Shown: positions 58,943 to 64,000 of the stretch, piece by piece
Layout of the letters: each line of letters begins with the position of its first letter
Numbering within the stretch: the stretch's first letter is position 1
DNA from: Mesobacillus selenatarsenatis SF-1
GTDB taxonomy: Bacteria > Bacillota > Bacilli > Bacillales > Cytobacillaceae
Length of the DNA stretch: 64,000 bases
Direction of reading: 5' to 3'
Assembly (NCBI RefSeq): GCF_000813125.1
Contig: NZ_BASE01000044.1
Location: 62,001-126,000 of the forward strand
Program-made: the position numbers and the translations under genes
The notes under the pieces: generated by a model
The model's input: the letters and a program-made list of their open reading frames with translations, nothing else
Told to the model about the DNA's origin: nothing
The model's database searches: none

Positions 58943-60310
58943 CTGCTCCGTTTGCCCTTCCTCTTTTTTCCGGCCGGACTTTCCCTTTTTCTCTATGGCC
59001 TGGTGTTGTAGTCTGGCATTTTTATACGCCTTTTTCACATCGACCATGGGTGCTTCATAGCCAAGCTGATAAAAAGCAGGGTAAAGCCACGGTTCGTGAA
59101 TGTATCCATCCGGAAGCTTGCTTAACTCGGGGATATATCGGCGGATGAACGTGCCATCTGGATCAAGCTGCCTGCCGATTTTAACAGGGTCAATGATTTT
59201 CATTTTCCCTTTCATTCCCGATTGCTGCTGAATATAGAAATCATGCACAGCTGGTTCGTAGTCTAAATATAACTCTGCCAGGGCAGCGGATAGCTTTTGC
59301 TCATCCAGCAATAAAGTGTTAGCAAAAAAAGACGTAACCATAGCACGCAACGAAAAGTTCATCCAACCCGTTTTATCCAGACTCCTCATGGCTGCATCGA
59401 TAATCGGGATTCCCGTCCTTCCCTGAAGCCAGCGCTGGAACCATTCTTCATTCCATTCCCTTTTAATTTCCCTTACATCACCCAATTGCTGATGTTCTAT
59501 TTTCATACTGCAAATATTGACCCGGGCAGTAAGCTTTGATAAAAACTCTGCAAGCTGTATTTTATCTTCCTCCAGCTCACATGCTTGCAATTTTTCGTCA
59601 GTTTTCTGATAAATGGTCCTGACCGATATGTTCCCCCATGTTATATAAGCAGAAAGCCTTGAGGATGAAAGCGAAGATGGCAGCGGTTTTTGCTGGTTTT
59701 CGATGTAGTTTGTGAATCTGCCTTCGAGGAAAGAATCCAGCGTTTCAATAGCCTTCATTTCTCCCCCTTGCTGCCCAAAGCGGATTTTAGAGCCCTTGAC
59801 TCTGAAATTATTAAGTTTTTTAAAATCAGCGAACAGAAAATCCGGTATTTTTGACGGTACATCAATCCTGTTTGGAACTTCAGCGATCGGTTCTTTTAAA
59901 TAAGAGTTCAAACGATTATTAAAAAGCTTTACTGAGATATTTTCAAGGTCCGAACCAAAAGAAAAAAGAAGCTGTTGATTTTGCTTCGCCCATCCCCCCA
60001 CTTTGTCCTTTAACCTATTATCATTGTGTGCAAATAAGTTTATAGAATCATAAGTATCCAGCAATTTCCCGAGAACCGTTTCCAACTCATCGATTGCGAC
60101 AAGGAGTTTCCCTCCCTTTTCCTCAATACTCTGTGACAGCTCCTCCAGACTTTCAACAACAAATTGAAAATGGCGGGCTGAAAGCGGAGTTTCCTTCCAT
60201 TGGGAAGGTTCAAATACATACACCGGCAATACTTCTCCCGCCCTGGCTGCTTCGGTCAAAGGCTGATGATCGGAAATACGCAAATCATTATTGAATAAGA
60301 CGATGTTCAT
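58925..60310 (-). CDS. Cryptochrome/photolyase family FAD protein, divergent subgroup
   Basis: 461 residues from the ATG at 60310 (GGAGTG upstream). N-terminal Rossmann antenna domain (1-130, F-N-N-D-L-R-I-S-D), C-terminal helical FAD domain with G-R-T-G-I-P-I-I-D-A-A-M-R-S-L-D-K-T-G-W. In place of the usual H-N-R and D-x-D-x-A-N-x-x-x-W-Q-W the sequence reads M-N-F-S-L-R and L-D-Y-E-P-A-V-H-D-F-Y-I-Q-Q-Q-S-G-M. It has P-D-G-T-F-I-R-R-Y-I-P-E-L-S. This pattern fits an atypical photolyase/cryptochrome clade; CPD, 6-4 or signalling role is undecided. Its 3' end overlaps that of the EamA gene by 18 bp. Confidence 0.85.
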   Translation of the reverse strand: MNIVLFNNDLRISDHQPLTEAARAGEVLPVYVFEPSQWKETPLSARHFQFVVESLEELSQSIEEKGGKLLVAIDELETVLGKLLDTYDSINLFAHNDNRLKDKVGGWAKQNQQLLFSFGSDLENISVKLFNNRLNSYLKEPIAEVPNRIDVPSKIPDFLFADFKKLNNFRVKGSKIRFGQQGGEMKAIETLDSFLEGRFTNYIENQQKPLPSSLSSSRLSAYITWGNISVRTIYQKTDEKLQACELEEDKIQLAEFLSKLTARVNICSMKIEHQQLGDVREIKREWNEEWFQRWLQGRTGIPIIDAAMRSLDKTGWMNFSLRAMVTSFFANTLLLDEQKLSAALAELYLDYEPAVHDFYIQQQSGMKGKMKIIDPVKIGRQLDPDGTFIRRYIPELSKLPDGYIHEPWLYPAFYQLGYEAPMVDVKKAYKNARLQHQAIEKKGKSGRKKEEGQTEQLSFDI

Positions 60311-60407
60311 TCGAATCACTCCGCTACTAACTCTATTTCACTCTTGAAGCTGGGAAAAACCGAAAAGGTATCAAGTGATCACGTTTTCTAAAGGCGGCAA
60401 TAGTATA

Positions 60408-61280
60408 CTAATTTAATATTTCTCTTAAAAGGATTCCGAACATGATACCGATGAACATGGACGTCAAGGTACCAAGGAGAAAGTATTCCGCCCAGTCACG
60501 ATCATCCATTTGCTTAAAACGGGCGATGGATTTAGCAGTAACAATAAAGGCGATGGCTGGATACGAGCTGTAATAAGTTAGCAGAATAACCAGAAGCCGC
60601 TCGATATAGCCAATCAGCTTCCCACGGGACATATCATGCTTATTGAAAATCATATAGCTGTATTGCTCAGAAAGCCCTCTTTGACCATTGCTGGCTTGCG
60701 GATAAGCAGTCTCCTTCAGCTCATTTTTAAAAGTATATTTCCCTTCAAAGGTTAACAGCTGACCAGGCAGAGAGCCAAGAAGGATACGAATTATATGTCC
60801 GCTGACCGTTGTCCCCAATATTAAAATAATGACAATGACGAGGATCGTACTAGAAGCGCCCAATTGCCGTCCTTCCTCGAACAGCAGCTGTATAAATCTA
60901 TCAACATTGGAGACTAGCGATTTTTGATAAAACAACTGCAGAGCTATCAATAGCATGAAAAGATGCAGCAGCTGATCTAATACAAAAAACCATAGTTTAT
61001 TTAAATTTTCCCGTACCGTAAATTGGTCAACAAGTTTAATCTTCACCAGGTCAATGATCAGGTGCGTTCCTGTTATGAATAGAACTGGCCAAACGACAGA
61101 AGTTACCGGATCATTCTCCTGATAAAATAAGAGCCACCCTGCCGTGAGTACAGCTGTGTTTACCAGAAGATGATGAAGTATATGCTTTTTAAGATTTCTC
61201 AGCTTGTCCTGCACCATATGATCAGTCTGAAGGTAAAAATCGGCTAGTAGATGCGCAATAATTAAACTCAATAAAAGCAT
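60408..61280 (-). CDS. DUF3307 membrane protein
   Basis: 290 residues from the ATG at 61280 (AAAGGAG upstream), about seven membrane segments. Family motif at the start: L-I-I-A-H-L-L-A-D-F-Y-L-Q-T-D-H-M and H-L-I-I-D-L-V-K. Next to a SatD gene 21 bp upstream, an association seen in other Bacillaceae. Function unknown. Confidence 0.85.
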   Translation of the reverse strand: MLLLSLIIAHLLADFYLQTDHMVQDKLRNLKKHILHHLLVNTAVLTAGWLLFYQENDPVTSVVWPVLFITGTHLIIDLVKIKLVDQFTVRENLNKLWFFVLDQLLHLFMLLIALQLFYQKSLVSNVDRFIQLLFEEGRQLGASSTILVIVIILILGTTVSGHIIRILLGSLPGQLLTFEGKYTFKNELKETAYPQASNGQRGLSEQYSYMIFNKHDMSRGKLIGYIERLLVILLTYYSSYPAIAFIVTAKSIARFKQMDDRDWAEYFLLGTLTSMFIGIMFGILLREILN

Positions 61281-61301
61281 GCCTGCTCCTTTCACCAGAA
61301 T

Positions 61302-62045
61302 CTAGAAGCTGAAAATATCCTGCACCTGGCTTTTAATATTTGTTCTAATGCGTTCTTCAAGAGTCTTCGTGTGGTTATTTCCCATTTCCGGGAACTCCTT
61401 TGCCTGACAGGCATCCAAAAAACTGACGATATTACGGAAACTACGAAGGATCTGTTCGCAATGGCCCTTCTTAAAATGGCTGTAAACCGTAGGAGCCGAG
61501 CGACCTAGAAGCTCGGCTACAGCATTTTGCTTGCCATAGATGAGATAAAGCGAGCACACTAGCCGTTGCACATCAGTTTGCTCTATTCTCAATACATGCT
61601 GAAGCATGAGCATGCTATTTATTAATGTATGCAAACTAGGCTCAACATCATTTAGTTGAAAATGGAAGGATTCCCTGTCCTTCTGTTTTTTTAGATGGTC
61701 ATTCGCGTTTCTAGCCTGCTTCACAAATGGATGGATCCACTTTTCAATATCAATTTCCGCTACTTTTTTATCCAGGCTTCCATAGGAGAGCCCGAAATAA
61801 GGCGGGTTTTTTTCATATTTCCAAAGCGAGCTTATATAAAAGGCAGTAATAAAAGCGGATGAATATCCCTCGGACAGCATAATAAGTTCATCCCCAGAAC
61901 GGTGTTTAACCTGAACTGAACCGCTCTTCCCATACCAATCTCCAATATATCTCTCAAGCTGGGATAAATTATTGCTTAGCTCCTCGCCATAATCTGCAGA
62001 AGAAGAATCCGTTACATCCATTATGAATACAGAAACTGGCACCAT
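61302..62045 (-). CDS. SatD-family protein with helix-turn-helix
   Basis: 247 residues from the ATG at 62045 (GGTGGAA upstream; earlier ATGs at 62063 and 62051 exist). The N-terminal part (V-S-V-F-I-M-D-V-T-D-S-S) is alpha/beta; the C-terminal part has a helix-turn-helix (K-Q-N-A-V-A-E-L-L-G-R-S-A-P-T-V-Y-S-H-F). It forms an operon with the DUF3307 membrane protein. SatD was named from an acid-tolerance locus; the molecular role here is unknown. Confidence 0.75.
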   Translation of the reverse strand: MVPVSVFIMDVTDSSSADYGEELSNNLSQLERYIGDWYGKSGSVQVKHRSGDELIMLSEGYSSAFITAFYISSLWKYEKNPPYFGLSYGSLDKKVAEIDIEKWIHPFVKQARNANDHLKKQKDRESFHFQLNDVEPSLHTLINSMLMLQHVLRIEQTDVQRLVCSLYLIYGKQNAVAELLGRSAPTVYSHFKKGHCEQILRSFRNIVSFLDACQAKEFPEMGNNHTKTLEERIRTNIKSQVQDIFSF

Positions 62046-62215
62046 TCCCATTCCACCCAACATTTATAATTTGATTAATTAAGCTAATTTTATAAAAATT
62101 AGATAGTATAGTCAAATTTGTTCAATGTTAGACTGTGTAATTAAATTATTTTTATACAGTTAATCTCTTCTATATTCTAACAAGAGCGTATGTTCGATTC
62201 AATGGGTAAAAAAGT

Positions 62216-62246
62216 ACAAAAAAAAGAGCCCTCAGGCTCTTTTTAA
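62216..62246. terminator. Terminator of the cyclophilin gene
   Basis: AAAAAGAGCC pairs with GGCTCTTTTT (loop CTCA), symmetrical tails. Confidence 0.9.
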
Positions 62247-62252
62247 AAATTC

Positions 62253-62690
62253 TTATTCTTCGGTAACAACGACCTTTTCCATAACGTCGCCGTTGCTCAT
62301 TGCTTTAGCTGCTTCCAAGTTAGAAGTAACTTTTCCGAATACAGTGTGCACGCCATTAAGGTGTGGCTGTGATTCATGTACGATGAAGAACTGGCTTCCG
62401 CCTGTGTCTTTTCCAGCATGTGCCATTGATAATGAACCTGGTTGGTGCTTATGTGGATTACCTTCCGTTTCACACTTGATTGTGTAACCTGGTCCACCAG
62501 TTCCTGTTCCACTAGGGCATCCTCCCTGACTAACAAAACCAGGAATAACGCGGTGGAATGTCAAACCGTTATAGAAGCCTTCGTTTGCAAGCTTCTCAAA
62601 GTTCGCAACTGTACCAGGTGCTTCATTTGGGTATAGTTCGATTTCGATTTTTTCACCGTTTTGCATTTGTATGTATCCTTTTTTAGCCAT
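62253..62690 (-). CDS. ppiB: Peptidyl-prolyl cis-trans isomerase, cyclophilin type
   Basis: 145 residues from the ATG at 62690 (AAGGAG upstream). Cyclophilin core: [39 protein letters not shown]. No signal peptide, so cytoplasmic. It assists proline-limited folding. Single gene. Confidence 0.95.
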   Translation of the reverse strand: MAKKGYIQMQNGEKIEIELYPNEAPGTVANFEKLANEGFYNGLTFHRVIPGFVSQGGCPSGTGTGGPGYTIKCETEGNPHKHQPGSLSMAHAGKDTGGSQFFIVHESQPHLNGVHTVFGKVTSNLEAAKAMSNGDVMEKVVVTEE

Positions 62691-62797
62691 GTAAATCATC
62701 TCCTTATGGTAAAATCATTGTTATCATAACACTATTCCAAATAAAAATAAAAGTATCCACCTTCAAATTGTATTTTTCCAACATAGTTGTGTTAAAA

Positions 62798-62927
62798 TAT
62801 AACTGCCTCTGCCGGACATTCGCTTGTTGCGGGACACTTAACCACTGTACGGACGGCAGGGGCCCTGCTCTAGCAGGATGAGAATACATATGATCAAACC
62901 TTGCCTTGGGGTAAGGTTTTTATTTTA
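62798..62927 (+). ncRNA. Candidate structured RNA with own terminator
   Basis: After an AT-rich promoter-like stretch (TAAAAT at 62793-62798), GCCTCTGCC (62805-62813) pairs with GGCAGGGGC (62855-62863) around inner hairpins (CGC..GCG). A second stem CCTGC/GCAGG (62864-62877) follows, then an intrinsic terminator AAACCTTGCC/GGTAAGGTTT with TTATTTT. No ORF with a ribosome site lies on the + strand. It does not match a riboswitch or known small RNA that I can recall. The remaining bases of 62691-63075 show nothing else. Confidence 0.45.
62896..62927 (+). terminator. Terminator of the candidate structured RNA
   Basis: AAACCTTGCC pairs with GGTAAGGTTT (one G-T) followed by TTATTTTAATT. Confidence 0.75.
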
Positions 62928-63075
62928 ATTGAAAATTGTTCAGGCAGTTGGTTTAAATTGATGATTTGAAAATCAAAGTTTTATATACCCGGTAATTAAA
63001 TCGATACTTTAGTAGATTAATAGATTCCATGAACGTTTCAATGGCTATTTATACCAACAAACCTAAGGAGAAGTT

Positions 63076-63567
63076 ATGCTAAATCTAATAGATTTTAAAC
63101 ACAAGAAATGGATTTCAGCAATTTCTTATGCATTATTCATCATATACATCATCATTGCCGTAATTTTGTTGTTCCTTAGCCCATACAGGCAGGCTGCATA
63201 TGAAATCAATTCTGCAGGCACCAACCCATATAACATCATCCCGTTTAAAACAATCACAGACTACATTAAGGCTTCTTCGCACATCAATCAAAGTATCTGG
63301 ATGTCCAATTTATTTGGCAATGTTCTTGCCTTTTTCCCGTTAGGAATCTTCCTTCCTTGGTTGTTTAAAAGGTTCAGCAGTTTTTGGCGAACGATTAGTA
63401 CTGTCTTTCTGGCGACTACCTCAGTGGAGATCCTCCAGTTTGCAACCAGGGTTGGCAGTTTTGACGTCGATGATATTATACTAAACACAATAGGCGGTGC
63501 AATTGGCTACCTGCTAATCAAAATTATTTATCTACTTATATTGAAGAGGAAAACACATGGACATTAG
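63076..63567 (+). CDS. VanZ family membrane protein
   Basis: 163 residues; AAGGAG precedes the ATG. Four to five membrane segments and the VanZ pattern: N-I-I-P-F-K-T-I, L-F-G-N-V-L-A-F-F-P-L-G-I-F-L-P, T-S-V-E-I-L-Q-F and F-D-V-D-D-I-I-L-N-T-I-G-G. The family includes teicoplanin-resistance VanZ but most chromosomal members have no known activity. It overlaps the following GNAT gene by 11 bp. Confidence 0.88.
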   Translation: MLNLIDFKHKKWISAISYALFIIYIIIAVILLFLSPYRQAAYEINSAGTNPYNIIPFKTITDYIKASSHINQSIWMSNLFGNVLAFFPLGIFLPWLFKRFSSFWRTISTVFLATTSVEILQFATRVGSFDVDDIILNTIGGAIGYLLIKIIYLLILKRKTHGH

Positions 63568-64000
63568 AATGTTAAAAGTCGGCGAACAGCCGCCCTGGCA
63601 CCTGCTCCTCCTGGCTGATCCTTCTAAGGATCTGGTTTCAAGGTATTTAGATAAAGGTTTGTGCTATGTTATCGAGTCAGAACACGGTGTCACAATCGGG
63701 GTAATTTTACTGGTTCCGGTTAGTAATCATACCATCGAAATTATGAACCTGGCAGTCGATGAATTCCACCAAGGCAAGGGTTTAGGCACCACCTTGCTTA
63801 AGCATGGGATTCAAACTGCAGCCAAAAAAGGCTATAAAACGGTTGAAATAGGTACAGGGAATTCAAGTATTAACCAACTGGTTCTATATCAAAAAGTTGG
63901 CTTCAGAATCACTGGAATATATCATGACTTTTTTATAAGAAATTATGAAGAACCCATTTTCGAAAATGGCATCCAGTGCAGGGATATGATCCGATTATCG
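63557..64000 (+). CDS. GNAT family N-acetyltransferase, 3'-truncated by window edge
   Basis: 148 codons are visible with no stop. ATG at 63557 with GAGGA upstream, inside the end of the VanZ gene, indicating translational coupling. GNAT core: I-E-I-M-N-L-A-V-D-E, then the acetyl-CoA loop Q-G-K-G-L-G-T-T-L-L, and N-Q-L-V-L-Y-Q-K-V-G-F. Substrate unknown. The end of the gene lies outside the window. Confidence 0.85.
   Translation, partial: MDIRMLKVGEQPPWHLLLLADPSKDLVSRYLDKGLCYVIESEHGVTIGVILLVPVSNHTIEIMNLAVDEFHQGKGLGTTLLKHGIQTAAKKGYKTVEIGTGNSSINQLVLYQKVGFRITGIYHDFFIRNYEEPIFENGIQCRDMIRLS

Noticed and set aside
62704-62889. 61-residue minus-strand ORF overlapping the candidate RNA
   Set aside because: No ribosome site, and the sequence is better explained by the paired stems on either strand.

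Overview
The window comes from an endospore-forming, AT-rich Firmicute of the family Bacillaceae. It carries a HutP-controlled histidine-utilisation operon, RsbS/RsbT, a CcpN-type repressor, an arginine T-box, LysM cell-wall enzymes and many spore-coat or forespore genes. Genus is not fixed by the sequence (a Mesobacillus/Cytobacillus-like relative is a guess). No rRNA or tRNA gene and no intact insertion sequence was seen.

Layout. 1-5 kb: a cut GNAT acetyltransferase, threonine aldolase, a CBS-pair protein with a SigB-like promoter, an RsbR-type STAS protein and several small proteins. 5-10.5 kb: an isolated rsbS-rsbT pair with a VOC protein, a LysM/NlpC-P60 endopeptidase, and a forespore-type module of two DUF1657 proteins plus a DUF421-DUF1657 fusion ('2Duf') behind a good SigG-like promoter. 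10.7-16.4 kb: a radical SAM/SPASM protein behind a CRP/FNR-like palindrome, a HesB-like protein, a T-box-controlled arginyl-tRNA synthetase, a GNAT protein and an ECF sigma factor/membrane anti-sigma pair. 16.5-27.2 kb is the most notable part. An OsmC-family gene and a thioredoxin-like gene each carry an in-frame TGA exactly where the catalytic cysteine belongs, each followed by a hairpin of bacterial SECIS type at the same spacing, and selB (the selenocysteine elongation factor) lies in the same segment. selA, selD and selC are not visible, so they would have to be elsewhere in the genome. Between these lie small proteins, methyltransferases, Nudix/HIT genes and a second DnaN-like clamp.

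27.6-33.7 kb: the complete hutP-hutH-hutU-hutI-hutG operon with its leader terminator/HutP target. 34.4-39.7 kb: a spore-surface cluster (a CotZ/ExsY-like protein with a hexapeptide-repeat N-terminus and four relatives of what appears to be the CsxC/BC_2427 type). 39.8-41.4 kb: a ParM-like actin with a small partner gene. 41.5-50.5 kb: glutaminase, a 195-bp Bacillaceae-type repeat, an AarF/UbiB kinase with a PHA-granule-like protein, a SleL-type LysM/GH18 hydrolase, and a Suv3-like helicase. 50.6-54.8 kb: a ccpN-PDRP-ppdK gluconeogenic operon. 55.0-55.6 kb: about eleven tandem 52-bp palindromic units. 55.7-64 kb: exoA, a MocR regulator divergent from an EamA exporter, a divergent cryptochrome/photolyase, a SatD-DUF3307 pair, a cyclophilin, a candidate structured RNA, a VanZ-like protein and a cut GNAT gene.

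The two TGA-containing genes appear as broken ORFs in a plain six-frame translation. Reading through the TGA gives full-length proteins of normal family length; this rests on the sequence plus known rules for bacterial Sec insertion, not on any experiment.
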